From NCBI GenBank assembly GCA_034509735.1, contig JACGWO010000004.1, positions 23,851,395-23,915,394 of the forward strand: a DNA stretch of 64,000 bases, given 5' to 3'. The stretch comes from Sesamum alatum (lineage: Eukaryota > Streptophyta > Magnoliopsida > Lamiales > Pedaliaceae). The position numbers were made by a program, and so were the translations under genes. The first letter of the stretch is position 1. Every line of letters starts with the position of its first letter. Positions 34,301-46,700 of the stretch are shown one piece after another. The notes under the pieces are model-generated. The model saw only the letters and a program-made list of their open reading frames with translations. It was not told the DNA's origin and searched no databases.

Positions 34301-35387
34301 ATTCCCAAAACCCCCTTTTTTTATGTAAATTTCGGTTTTGTAACTTATGTAACGATTGGGATTTTAGTGTAATTTTTGTATAGTTAGGGTAATTTTTTGT
34401 AAAAATCTATAAAGTTTGGGAATTTTCTGTAATTTTTGTATAGTTAGGGGATTTATTTGTAATTTTTGTTTAGTTAGGGGATTAATCTGTAAATTCTATA
34501 TATTATGGGAATTTTTTGTAATATTCTGAAAATTAGGAATGGTTATTATGTGAATATTCTGTATTTTTTGTATCTTATGTGAATTTTCTATAATTTTCTG
34601 TAATTCCTATTAATTTTTGTAATTATATTGTGCTTTCTGTAATTATTGTACTTATGTTGTATTTTTTCTGTTTTGTAAATTTCTGAAAATGCATGTAAAT
34701 ATTAATTTTCTGGATTACTAAAATTTTCAAAAAAAATTCTGTTTTAAAAATCTGAAAATTTGTATTTTTTAAAATTTCAAAATCTGAAAATTTGAAAAAA
34801 ATTCCAGAATTTTAATCTGAAAATCTGAAAATTTTCTTACAATTTTATGTTATTTTCTGTAATTTTAAAATTTTTCTGATAATTTTCTAAATTTTTAAAT
34901 TTTTATATCATTTTCTATAAATTTAAAATATTTTCAGAATTTATGTAATTTTTAAAAATTATGTATTTTCAGAATTTTATTTATTTTTTGTTTTAAAAAT
35001 CTGGAAATTTTAATTTTTTTCAAATTCTGAAAATTTGGCAAATTTTTGTAAATTTTATGTAATTTTCTGTAAATTTAAAAAAAAAATTGTGTTATTTTCT
35101 ATGATATATAAAATATATGAAATTTGTTAATTTATGTAATATATATGAAATTTATGCAATTTCTATGATATATGAAATATATGAAATTTTTTATGTAATA
35201 TATGAAATTTGTTAATATTCTGAAATTCAATAAGAAAATTGGGATTCATTATCCATTTGTTAGATAAATTTAGGATTTAGTTTGCATAATTATTTTAAAC
35301 AATTAAAAAAATTATCATTATTCAAATAAATTGATACTTACATGTATTTTTTAACTTCATACCACTAATATTTTTAAAAAATTCTAG

Positions 35388-36578
35388 ATCATGTCTGATC
35401 GAAATTTTCCACCTTGACCATCCACTACTGCACCGGCGGTCGATGCGGCCCGTCCATGGGCTGCCCCATCACCACCACCCCCACCGGCCCCACCACACCC
35501 ACCACCATCCACGCGCCAGTACATCACACTCATCGATGCGAGGTATATTTACATTTTTAATATTGACATTTTTTGTAATTTAAATTAATATTTTTATGTC
35601 ATACTAATTATTTTATAATTTCAGTTCTGATCGGAAGATCGACGAGCAAATGTACGCGGTCGTGCGAGGACACTATCCCCATCCTTGGGGTTGTTTGCGC
35701 AAAGTGCCGCTAGAGCACCAGCATTTCTGGTTTGAGAGTTTGAAGGTAACGGCAATTAATTTTTGTTTTTAAATATTTTAACAATCTAAGTTATGATATA
35801 TATATATATATATATATTAATACAGATGACGTACTGGTGGGACGCTGACGACGAGTCGATGTTCAAGATCTTCCACGTTTGGATGGGGAAGTTCCTCAGG
35901 AAGAAGTTCGTCCTCGCCAGACAGTCTCTGCAGCCGCTATGGCTGGCGAACGAGGTGTGGCGGCAGCTCCTCCTGTACTGGGAGTCCCCGGAGTTCAAGC
36001 AGGAGTGCGAGAAGAACAAGGCGAACCGAAACGCCAACCCAACCGCATCCGCTACTGTGTACCGTGGGGGATCTGTCTCCGTCGGTATGCACAAGCGGAA
36101 ATTGGTAAGATATTTAATGTTATTTCAATTATTTATTACTATTAAATTAAAATGGTAATAACTGTTTCCTATTTCTTTTTACAGGAGGAGCAGCTCGGCC
36201 GGCTCGGCCGGCCAGTGAAGCAGATTGAGTTATTCTCCAAATGCTAGAAGAAGAAGGCCGACGGCGGCTGAAGCGGGCCGAGAGCAGTGGAGGTGGCGGT
36301 AAGTTGTACTTAATACATTCTAGTTTATTTTTTTAAATGTTTGAAAATTTTCTAATTTATTCTAATTATTTTTGCAGGAGATGTTCCAGAAGATGATGAA
36401 GGATCATCAGTCTCAGGCCCTGTGCAATCCTGGGGATCCTGCTTCCGAATTAGAGGGCTGGGTGGCGCAGACCGAGCAACAGATGTGGCTGACTTGCGTC
36501 GGGGGCAAGAACAAGGGCCGAGTATTTGGTCTTGGTTTGGAGGCCCTGGGTCTCAGCCAGACCATTACCTCGCCATGA
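35388..36578 (+). pseudogene. TNPA-like CACTA protein (Transposase_24 / Ptta-En-Spm family)
   Basis: Five exons join cleanly at GT/AG: 35388-35542 (ATG at 35391), 35625-35745, 35826-36104, 36185-36298 and 36378-36578. The protein is Pro-rich at its start, then has RKIDEQMYAVVRGHYPHPWG, a W-rich FHVWMGKFLRKKFVLARQSLQP segment, YWESPEFKQECEKNKANR, a GGSVSVGMHKRKLEEQLGR stretch and WLTCVGGKNKGRVFGLG. This is the usual order of the plant CACTA Transposase_24 domain, which binds subterminal repeats. In-frame stops: TGA at codon 9 (35415) and TAG and TGA in exon 4, so inactive despite conserved splicing. Downstream 36579-36830 continues Pro/Asp-rich but degraded. Confidence 0.85.
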
Positions 36579-37575
36579 CCACCGCCACCGCCACCGCCCG
36601 CGCCAGAGCCAGCGCCTTTGTCCAACATGGAGGGTCGGATGGTTCGCCTCGAGGAGATGATGATGGACTTGATGGGCATGCTGAAGCCATGCAGACCAGT
36701 CACTCCGGCGCCGGCCCGTCACGGCCTCCTAGAGACCCCACCCTTCTAGACATTGACGAGATGGACGAGGCCGATGGTGACGAGGAGTTGATTATGTATT
36801 GTTTGTTTTTATTTTTTTGTAATTAAATCGGATAATATTCGTATTTAATATAATTTTTATTTCTAAATTATGCATTTTTTCATATTTAAATATTAATTAT
36901 AAAATAAAAAAATATTAATAATTTAATTTATATTTAAATGATAATAATTATTACTATAAAAAAATTAATAATTCATTTGTTAGGAACGGTACTTTAGACG
37001 GCGGTTTAGCGCCACCTACCGTTCCAAAATTTGACTGTTTTAAAAAAACGTACCGTTCTCAATACTGATGAAACAACCATTCCAAAAATAGAAGACAACC
37101 GTTCCTAAAAACGGTTCGTACCGTGCCTACATGTATTCCAAAATCAATTCTTTCGTGGTTAGGCTTTCGTTCTAAAGAAAATACCAAAAACTGATCCGAA
37201 ATAGTATTCCAAAGTTGGAGTGCTAAAACCATTCCTAAAGAACGTGACAAAATGTATTCAAGTTACGATCATAATCTATACAACCTACCGTTCCTACATG
37301 TATTCCAGATACCATGCTAAATTGTATCCACAACATAATGTGACAATTCCAAAATGTGTTATAAATTGCGCGATTTAATTTCGATGCTACCGTTCCTAAA
37401 GTTTATAAGGTGTTCCAAATGCAAAAAATATAAATTTATACGTATAAAGGTAATTAGGAACGGTAGCCCGAAAATATGCCCAAAACCGTTCCCAAATAGG
37501 AACGGTGGCTTCGTTACTCGACCGTTCCTAATTGCAGTCCAAAAGGTTCAAGTGAACTATGTACCGTTTCAATTC

Positions 37576-37593
37576 CCGCATTTTTTTGTAGTG
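37576..37593 (-). repeat. CACTA terminal inverted repeat, copy 2 (3' end)
   Basis: The plus strand reads CCGCATTTTTTTGTAGTG, the exact complement of the terminus at 62186-62203. TTC follows as a possible 3-bp target site; the partner end is missing. Confidence 0.9.
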
Positions 37594-38100
37594 TTCATTA
37601 TTGTGACAAAATAAACATTCTTGTCACTAAATATATATAATTAGTGATCATATTAAAATTATCACTTAATTTTTTTGCTGCTAATTTTCTATTTTCTTGT
37701 AGTGACCACTAAAATGGTATAACTGTAATTTAAAAAAAAAAAAAAGGATGTTTGTGTAATTTTGCATAATTGAATCATATGACATGTTGAGGTGCAGTAA
37801 GTTTGTCCAACAGATGTGGGGTCAGCCCTAGAAATAAATGAGACACTGAGACCGTTGAGGAGTGTTCATGTCTAGCCCTAGCTGTCGACAGGGTTTGGTC
37901 CCCACTTTTTAGGGACAACTTTATGTACTATTTTTTGTTATTATTTTTACTAATAACTTCTACAAATAATCACCATTGAAATTATAAAATTCATTACTAA
38001 GATAGAATAAAATTTTTTGTCACTAAATATATATAGTTAGTGACAATATCAAATTGTCACTTTTTTTTTGTGGTAATTTTCAACGAATTTAATATTTATT
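37594..38100. repeat. Small non-autonomous element with repeated GTCACTAAATATATATA arms
   Basis: Similar arms occur at ~37598-37690 and ~37985-38085 (TTGTCACTAAATATATATA, AATTGTCAC). TCTTGTAGTGACC near 37694 resembles a CACTA-type end. The middle (37790-37910) includes GCCCTAGCTGTCGACAGGG. No coding sequence; class uncertain. Confidence 0.4.
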
Positions 38101-38137
38101 CAATAAATTAATTATTTAAATTATGATAAGATTAAAC

Positions 38138-38411
38138 TATTTATTCACCACCTGAGTGTTGAGGCAGAAGAAATTGACACTTCGGGTCGTGATTCTCCTC
38201 TGTCGACGTTTCCCTGATATTTTGCACGAAACCATAAGGTTGTACTATCTCTATGCAATTCAATGTTGTCTCTCCAATAAATAGTAAACTGTATTTCCAA
38301 CGGCCCGAGTCTATTCGGACCCCCATAGTCTTGTTGTTTTCCACAGCATGAAAGTTGTGCCATTTCACAAGAGTCGGGGTGTTGGTTTGAAATATGTATC
38401 GAATTCAACAA
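38138..38411 (-). other. Coding-like minus-strand segment, unassigned
   Basis: About 270 bp less AT-rich than its flanks holds two long overlapping minus-strand frames (88 codons from 38411, 75 codons from 38368). One begins MLNSIHISNQHPDSCEMAQL, the other MKWHNFHAVENNKTMGVRID. Neither matches a family I recognise. It could be an exon scrap captured by a transposon or chance. Confidence 0.25.
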
Positions 38412-38639
38412 AAATTCGGTTAATTAGAATTTTGGTATGCCAGAATGTCATAGTCGTTTTTTTTTTTTTTTTTCATTTCTAAAGTGATGAACTATTACTA
38501 TTTGAAATAAATCGATACAATCATTCCCGTCGAATGTCGATCTAACAAAGACAACAACTACAATTATATATTGATCAACAATATCAGATAAATCATATCT
38601 AAATAACACATACTCTTTATAGTACTAATATCGTACCTA

Positions 38640-38735
38640 CTATACAGTTGACAACATCCCACATATTGATGGAGTCCGAACCATAAAAATACTGGACCTC
38701 AACCTTAACCACTAGGCTAAGAGATCAGTGATTCA
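38640..38735 (-). repeat. Possible tRNA-derived SINE fragment (pol III A and B boxes)
   Basis: On the minus strand, TAGCCTAGTGGTTAAGG fits a tRNA A box and GGTTCGGACTCC, about 35 bases on, fits a B box. The spacing and order suit the tRNA-like head of a plant SINE. No cloverleaf forms around it, so it is not a tRNA gene; the body and tail are not delimited. Confidence 0.45.
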
Positions 38736-39100
38736 TAATGTCGTACTGGATACCATAAATATCCTGTTCATGTCGATTGAAAATTGAAATGTAAAAGAAA
38801 AAAAGAAATCTACTATTTCAAAAGTCCAAATTCATTTGTCAAAAAACCTATAAAACTAAAAACTTATAAAAATAACAAAAGATTATTTATAGTTACAACA
38901 CATAAATTCGAATCCAAAATCCCACTACAATTTCATTACATAAATCAACTTTTTTCTTTTTTTTTTCCAAAGTGAAAGTGATGAATATTTGAAATCAAAT
39001 CCAACGTGTTGCCTATGAAAAAACTAAAGTGTTAGAAGTTTAAAAGCATTAAACATGTACTTTTAGCTTTTTATGTATGAAGGAAAATATATAAGTTATT

Positions 39101-39374
39101 TTTTTTGGGTTTAATGTGATTTACCACCCTATGATGTTGCAAATGAGTATATTACTCCCTTATAAAAGAAAAATAGCAATTTAGTTTCCTATGTTCTTTA
39201 AAATGTAACAATTTACCTCCCTAGACAGGGAGGTAAATTGCTCCATTTTAAAAAACATGGGAGATAAATTAATTCATTTTTAAAAACATAGGAAGGTAAA
39301 TTATAATTTTATTTTTCATAAGGGAATAATTTGCTCATTTACAATATCACAGTAGGATTCCTTGCATTTTTTCC
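39101..39374. mobile_element. ~274-bp foldback MITE (complete copy)
   Basis: Nearly its whole length is an imperfect palindrome centred on CCTCCCTAGACAGGGAGG near 39225, with outer ends GGGTTTAATGTGATTTACC and, inverted, GGAAAAAATGCAAGG. A second, split copy of the family lies at 55016-55164 plus 60577-60690. It sits ~270 bp upstream of the esterase gene. No clear target duplication. Confidence 0.75.
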
Positions 39375-39644
39375 TATCTTTTTTCTTTAAAATGTGGTTG
39401 GTCTTTATATATATGGATTTAAAATTACAGAATTTACTGTTTCACGCATTTTTCTTGGATTAGATTCCTAAAATACTTATAATTACAGAATTTGTACGCA
39501 CTTAATTATAATTACTGGTTGAATTAGGTTTCCTTATACTACAAGAAGTCAAATTACTCCAAATACTTATATGCAGACACTACTTTCAATAGCAAGAACA
39601 GTACAAATTTAGTTGTCCATTTAATATGAAAACATAATTACACT

Positions 39645-41130
39645 ATGAAGAAACGTTCGTACTACAACAAAATCTTCCTTCTCTCTCTGTTCCTGATACT
39701 ACTTTGGGGCTACCTCAATTCTTGCACGAACCCTAAACACCAGTTTTTTCCTGCAAACCTAGACGACGACAACCTAAATATCTTCATATTAGCGGGACAA
39801 AGCAATATGGCTGGACGAGGTGGGGTGATGTACCAAGTATGGGACGAACTTGTCCCTCCCGAATGCTCGTCCGACCACAGAATTCTACGACTGAACGAAA
39901 ATTCCGAGTTGGAAGAGGCGGAAGAGCCTCTCCATGCCGGAATTGATGTAAACAAGACTTGTGGGATCGGTCCGGGGATGGCGTTTGCCACCGCAATATT
40001 GAGAAGAGTTCCGAATTTTGGGACGATAGTTTTGGTGCCGTGTGCTGCCGGAGGAACAAGCATTAGAGAGTGGTCGGGCCGCAACAGTAGCCTGAGAAGC
40101 AGGATGATTGCGAGAGCTCGTGAAGCTCTTAGGTATGGTGGAAAGATTCGTGCGATTTTGTGGTATCAAGGGGAAAAAGATACAGAGACTGAAGAAGCTA
40201 TGAATCTGTATCCAGGTGAATATCGGCTGTTTATTGATAGTCTGTACCAAGAGCTGAAGCATCCTCGGGTTCCTTTCATTCAGGTATATATATATATATA
40301 TATAATCATTCGTAAAGCAAGTGCGATGTGATTTATTGACTTGGGCAAAATCAAGTTTAGGCCTAAAATAAATTGTGTGGCATATATACCGAAGATGACA
40401 TATGAAATACTACATTAATATTAATTCAAGGGTATAATTACAAATACTTTCTTATTGTTTTGAAAATTACAAATATCTTGACTTAGTTTATCTAACAACG
40501 ATCCCATTCCATTAGCTATGATTAGATTTTCATCCAATTGTGTGGTGAATTAAATACCTTTTTGAATTATAAATTATAATTTAATATTTTTGTATAATTT
40601 TTTAAATATTTTTGTGAACTAATATTCTCTGTAGATAATTTATTTTACATGCCCTCAGATTTATTAAAATTTTTGAAATATATTTTTTGAAAAATTATAA
40701 AATTCAATAAGGAGTAAAGTAGTACTTTTTACATCACCGTTTAGGGAGAACATTATTATTTTCCATTTGACGGGGTATTTGAAATTTTCAAATAATAAAA
40801 GGGTATTTGTAATTATGTCCGATCTCAGAAAAAAATTATTGTAATTTACCTTAATTTATTATATGGATATATTTACACATATATACAAAGTGATTAATAT
40901 TTCTTTGTGTGTGGAAATATGTAAAGGTAGCATTAGCATCGGGCCAAGGCGATCCAAAGTGGCTTGAGAGTGTGAGAGCAACACAACTTGGAATGGAGGA
41001 TATGATAACAGTTGATGGGATGGGGCTTCCTCTGCAACCAGATGGCCTTCACCTCACCACCACTGCTCAGGCCCGCCTTGGAAATATGTTGGCTGATGCA
41101 TTCCTCAATAGCCACAGTACCAGTGTTTGA
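39645..41130 (+). CDS. SGNH/SASA-type carbohydrate esterase, two exons (intact)
   Basis: Exon 1 is 39645-40283 and exon 2 is 40927-41130, with a 643-bp GT-AG intron; the joined protein is 280 residues, normal for plant sialate O-acetylesterase-like (SASA, PF03629) carbohydrate esterases. Residues 10-27 are a hydrophobic N-terminal signal or anchor, so the protein probably enters the secretory pathway. The SGNH nucleophile is Ser53 in AGQSNMAG; then GIGPGMAFA, a PCAAGGTSI block and WYQGEKD; exon 2 supplies the D252-G-L-H255 catalytic pair. The family removes acetyl groups from carbohydrate substrates; the substrate here is unknown. No stop or frameshift. AATAAA overlaps the stop codon (41130-41135). 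The acceptor (GTAAAG) is not a strong consensus. No other host gene is nearby; both flanks are transposons. Confidence 0.88.
40284..40926 (+). other. Intron of the esterase gene
   Basis: Starts GTATATATAT and ends AAAG before GTAGCATTAGC; splicing joins FIQ to VALASGQG in frame. AT-rich. Its middle (about 40430-40830) carries inverted-looking AATTACAAATA / TATTTGTAATTATG words (near 40437 and 40803), possibly a small MITE inside the intron. Confidence 0.8.
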
Positions 41131-41639
41131 ATAAATGATATTAATTGCACAGTATGATAATATATAGTACCAAAATGTACAATAGTTTGGACACTTGTAG
41201 CACATTTTTATACAATGATTTTAGGATAAAATTACATTTTTAATCCTATAGAGTAGAGGTACGTGAATTTCGTCCTAAGCTAAGTTTTTAAAATGTCGGA
41301 AAAGTTCAAAACGTGTTGGTAGGTTTAGTCCCAAAAACCTATTCCAACTACTTTTTTAATGAATATTGTTAGGAGAGAAATTTGTGGCAACATTGAAATT
41401 TCAGTCAATGTTTTGAATGCAAGCCATTTATTGATCCAAAAAATTAATTGGATGAAGGGTCATTGGTCGAACCGATGCATGACATTATCGTTATTTAATA
41501 AATAATAGTTAATATACAAAAATTATTTAAAATACTTTAATGATGATAGTAGTGTCCAATTAATCATATAAAATATAAAGTATATCAAAATTCGAAGAGG
41601 AGGGGACAGAAGAATATACAAAGATACAAAAAAAAAAAA
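41131..41639. other. Intergenic sequence downstream of the esterase gene
   Basis: AT-rich, ending in an A18 run near 41627-41644. A piece at 41225-41290 (AAATTACATTTTTAATCCTATAG) resembles one arm of the foldback MITEs in this window, without a partner arm. No gene seen. Confidence 0.5.
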
Positions 41640-41813
41640 AAAAATCAATGTTATAATACTCTCAGCTTGGGAGCTTCAATTTCTCGGGTCGTGAGAGGAT
41701 GAGTGCTTAGGTCTTTCACATTAACTCCGGCTCCGATAGCTATCTTTCCGGCGGGACCAAACACAATGGCATCCTGTGGACAATCCCGACTCCTCTTTTG
41801 GTTCTTTTGATTT

Positions 41814-43575
41814 ATGATTCTATTGATTTCGTCGAAATCCTTCTGTGATCGCTTTCCCCTTTCTTATATTCCACATCCCTTTTCCATTCCTGTATTTCTT
41901 TTCTTTTTATCTGGTTCGTATTTGCTTAATATTTGTGATAATTTTCTGTCTCGCAGTGTACTTGTGTTGATTTTGGTTCCTGGAAGCATCAATACGGATA
42001 TGGCCATACCTCAAGAAGTCTGGAAACAGAGATTGGCTTATAAGTTGACTCTTGTGGTGAAGGTACTACCAAGTCGTTCATATAATTTTCATGCACTTAG
42101 AACTGTCCTTTCACGCATTTTGAATCCCAGTAGGTATGGAAGTCCGTATGATAGAAAACAACAGATTTTCCATTCTTTTCTCTCATCATATGGACCTGAA
42201 AAGAAATATAGAAGGAGGGCAATTGATATTTGATAAAAATTGGATAGTCATGCATACAGTGGACGAGGGACGAAGCCTCACTGATGTTGATTTAGATTGG
42301 AGTGATTTCACGATTTATGTTCATGATCTTCCCGCGAACATAGGACAAAGGCTATGGCTATGCATATAGGAAATTAATTAGGCATTTTCAGAAAGATTGA
42401 CTGGGATGATAGAAACACTTTTGCTATGACAACTATCAAAATTCGTGTGAGTTTGAATGTTAATCGCCGATTCTCACAGTTATGAAACTTAGGTCACCAG
42501 GGTATGAAATCAATTTAGTCCGTTTACCATCTTTTGTTACCTTTGTGGATTAATAGGGCAGATATCAAAAAATTGTCAGTTGCAATATGAGGAAGACTAT
42601 CCTGATCAGGGACATAATTCTCCTTTCGGAGCATGGCTTCATCACTTGGGAGGACAATCGGAAAACTATGGTTTTCTGGCGGGAACTACATGTCCGGCTA
42701 TAATCCATCCACATCTCCGTTTATCCAGTGCATCACTTATGTCTCAAACAGATCCGGAGGGAGTAATCAGAGTGGGGTGTTGGGGGGGGGGCGAGATTTT
42801 CTGAAACTTTGGGAAATCCATCAGCAGGATTGAGAAAGGAAAGGGGAAATCTTCCGTAGCAATTAGTGGTGGTCGGTCAACCTTTGTTTGTGATGATAAT
42901 CTGCATCTTCGAGGAAACTCAATCAGCCAGGCTTTATTCAAGGAATGTACACAATCAAGTGATCTTGCCCACCACCCCCCAAATCCTGCCATCCAAAAGA
43001 AAGATCTCAATCCCGTTAACCCAGCCTTAGATATAGGTCATAAACTTCATCCCCTGACTAAGCCTCCAGAAAATCAAAATAGCCTATATGGAAAGCCCAT
43101 GGCCAGAATGGAAACTTCCATCGACCTTAACTACAACCCACTGCCCAAACAAAATTCTGTCCCTACCCACGATCTAAAATCTGCGACCAACAAGGATACC
43201 CCCACTAAACCAAACCCCAGGCAGCTGCATAAGGTGAAATTTGAGCCCACAGCCAAAGACCTCAACACTGACAAGCCCAAAACACACTGCACTCCAAAAC
43301 CTAAGCCCACTATGGGCATCCCTAACAATCAATACTCGAGCCCACCACACTACACCATACCCGAGACCAAACATAACCTGGTCGCATCCAAAAAATCCAC
43401 ATATTCCGAACTACTTACTGAAATATCCAACACCATGGCCAACAAAGCACAACCAGAGGAGATAGCTCCTCTTAATATACCCCTCATCCCTACTCATGAC
43501 CTGATCAAAGCCCTGTCATCCAACCAACTACTGAGTCGGCTTTCTAAAAAAAGAAAAAACAATATGCTACAATAA
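41814..43575 (+). pseudogene. LINE ORF1 (DUF4283-type, gag-like)
   Basis: Broken frames give the DUF4283 pattern of plant L1 ORF1: VVKVLPSRSYNFHALRTVL (42055-42115), QLIFDKNWIVMHTVDEGRS and DVDLDWSDFTIYVHDLP (42215-42335). A CCHC knuckle readable as FCYLCGLIG..KNCQLQYEE lies near 42530-42590. The C-terminal tail is open for 158 codons (43099-43575), Lys/Pro/Thr-rich, ending SRLSKKRKNNMLQ. ORF1 normally binds element RNA. Several frameshifts; a G10 run near 42783-42792 is a likely slippage site. Confidence 0.8.
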
Positions 43576-43736
43576 CAGAGAAGGAATTCATATCAATCAC
43601 AAATAATCGAAAACCTGCTAGTCCCTTGTTAATTTAAGCCTCTTTTGAAGGGGTCTCGAGACAGAAAAAAAAGTCCCAGTATTTCGTCATTTGTTAATCG
43701 AGCGGCACAGGCTGCCATGCAGTCCTGCCGACACCA

Positions 43737-46700
43737 ATGAGTTGCCTAGCATGGAACTGTCATGGATTGAGGGGTCCCTGGATAGTTCGAGAGCTCGAGG
43801 ATCTCATTCGTGTGTTAACAAACCCTCTCCAATGTTCCTATTGGAAACTAGATTTAAAGCTGTTGTGATTGATCGTTTGAAACGTAAAATAGGTAAGAAC
43901 GGGATCAGTGTGGACACGATTGATAAAAGTGGGGGACTGGCTATGTTGTGGACTAAGGAAACAACAATTACATTACAAAGGTTCTCGAAGAACAACATCG
44001 ATATTTATGTGCTCAATAGGACCATCTTGCTAACTGGCGTCTCATAGAGTCTATGGTGAAACAAAGGTGTCTAACAGGAAATTATTCTAGAATCTGTTTA
44101 CCAGACTCCAAAATACCTCCTATCTTCCATGGGTCTGTATTGGTGACTTTAACGGGATACTCCATCACTAGGAGAAAGAAGGACAAAGCAGAACTCCATT
44201 TCGACATATTGAAGATTTCCACCAAGCACTGATTACATGTAATTTACATGACCTTGGCTATGCAGAGGGAATTTCACTTGGTAAAATCATAGTAACACTC
44301 TGCATACAGTGAAGGCAAGATTAGACAAAGCTTGTGAATCATCGTCATGGATAAATATGTTCTAGAATTATTGTGTCCAACATCTGGTTGTTGTCTAATC
44401 GGATCACATCCTGATTCTGCTGGGTCACAGCGGTTTGAATCTTTTTTGATAAAATATGAGGAGTGCGAGAAAATCATCGAGGCCAAATGGGACGATAATA
44501 TGGATGGTAACATCAGCCAAAGGGTTTTGGACAAAAGACAATTATCGTATAGGACTAATCAGTTGGAGTCGAGGAAAATTTGGAAATATCAGCAAAAAGA
44601 TCCGGGAACTAGAGAAAAGACTAATAGAGCTCAAATATGGCCAAAGGACTGAATCTACGAAGGAGGAGGAAGTGGTGATTAGGATTAAACTGGAAGGGTA
44701 TCTGACCAGTGAAGAAAAAATTTGGCGACAAAGAAGTAGGCTTTGAATGGTTGAGAGATGGGGATAAGAACACCAAGTTTTTCCATGCAAGAGCGTCGAG
44801 CAGACATAAGACTAATGCGATCAATAGGTTGAAGAATGAGGAAAGGAAAGTGGTGACCGAAAAGGAAGATCTTCAGCAGATGATCATTGATTATTACAGG
44901 AATCTCTTCACATCATCCAAAACCACCAAAGAACTTATCACAGGAGCTCTTCACCATGTTGCGCCTAGGGTGAATGCGGCCATGAACCAAATCTTGACGC
45001 AATGCTACACGATGGAAGAACTCAACGTGGCTCTTAAGCAGATGCATCCAGATAGATCTCCCGGCCTCGACGGTATGCCTGCTCTATTTCCCCAAAAATA
45101 TTGGCGTATTATTGGTAAATCAATTACTACTTATGTTCTTGAATTCTAGAATAATGGTACTCTTATTCCTAAACTAAATTATACCATATTATCCTGGTTC
45201 CTAAATGCGAAAAACATGAAACGAATGCTGAATTTCAACCTATTAGCCTGTGTACTGTGGTTTACAAACTTGCCTCGAAATTGTTTGCTAACAAGTTAAA
45301 ACTTTTTCTGCTAACATTATTTTGGAGTCACAATTTGCTTTTGTTCCAGGTCGGCTCATTACCGATAATATTCTAGTCGCATATGAACTCGACCATTTCC
45401 TAAAGAAAAAACGAGGTGTCAGGGATTGTTATGCAGTGCCTTAAGTTCTATATGAGCAAAGCGTATGATTGCATTGAATGGTGCTTCTTGAAGCCGTGCT
45501 TGATAGGTTTGAATTTGATGGTAGGTTCATTGAGAGGATTATGTTTTATGTGAACTCAATTTCTTTTTCTTTCATTCTCATTGGTGAACAATTTGGGTAA
45601 GTTTAGTCAGGAGAGGGGAATCCGTCAAGGAGACCCACTCTCTCCATACCTATTTAATCTTTGTGCAGAAGTTCTAAGTGTTATGTTAATAGCGAACGAA
45701 AGGATGGGTGGATTAGGGGAGTCAGAATTGCTCGAACAGCTCCTACAATCAAACCATCTCTTCTTTGCCAACGACACATTCATCTTTTGTGATGCCCCAG
45801 AAACAACTTTTAGATGTATCCAAGACACCCTCCACGAGTATGAACAAGCATCGGGACAAAGAATTAACATGGAAAAATCTACAATGGTCTTCAGCCCTAA
45901 TACTGTACCAGACTTCCAGAGAACACTAGCAGCCTCTATAACCCTTTGGACAAAAACTGAACTTTCAAAGTACCCCAGATTGCCTGCTTTGATTGGACGA
46001 TCAAAGAAGGAAAAATTTGACAGCATACGGGAGAAGATTAGTGCTCGAACAGTGGGCTGGCAAGAAAAATACTTATCATAGGGAGGACGTGCTACACTTA
46101 TTCAGTTAGTTCTCCTCTCCATCCTCACATATGCAATGTATTGCTTTCGTATTCCGAATAACCTACTCAACTCCATCAACTCTATCATCTCAAATTTTCT
46201 TTGGAGTAGTGGACCCTCTTAGGAAATACATTGGCTAAGCTGGACGAAGCTTTGTCAACAGAAATGGGACGGTGGTCTTGGCTTTCGTGAATGTAAATCC
46301 CTCAACACAACTCTTCTAGCAAAAGTAGGCCTGGAGAATTGCTTCTAAATAAGGTTGCCATCTTAGTCAAATCATGAAGGCATGATATTTGCCCCAGACA
46401 TTATTCTATTAAGGCAAATAAGGGCTCAAGACCATATTTTTTCGTGGCGGCAATGCATAATTGGCACTCGGAAGTTGATTGAAAATGGATCAAGATGGCT
46501 CATTGGAGATGGTTGTACTGTTGAGAATTTGGACTGATGGATGGATGGCCCTGAGAAAAACTTTTAAACCTATTTCAACCCAACAATATCTCCACCCATA
46601 AAGCTACGGTTGAAGACCTGATTCAGCAGGACAACAAGCACTGGAACGACGACCTGATCCGATAGATTTTCCTCCATGAAGATGCCGACTAAATCCTATC

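Larger units (their letters stand above)
33641..37593 (+). mobile_element. CACTA (En/Spm) transposon copy 2, 5'-truncated
   Basis: Oriented plus. It starts inside the internal repeat block (GGAACGGT words, ACGACGTCGTTTT near 33900), continues with the TNPA-like gene, then subterminal repeats (36980-37560) and the 3' terminus at 37593. The tnp2 gene and 5' terminus are missing. Left boundary approximate. Confidence 0.85.

Noticed and set aside
33978..34372. Arg/Glu/Gly-rich frames around 34 kb
   Set aside because: Same cause: a (CT)n leader of the TNPA-like gene, read in all frames.
38640..38735. tRNA gene
   Set aside because: A and B boxes are present, but no acceptor, D or T stems can be paired around them.
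43099..43575. Stand-alone host gene for the 158-codon Lys/Pro-rich protein
   Set aside because: It lies between the LINE zinc knuckle and the ORF2 start, in the position of the ORF1 C-terminus.
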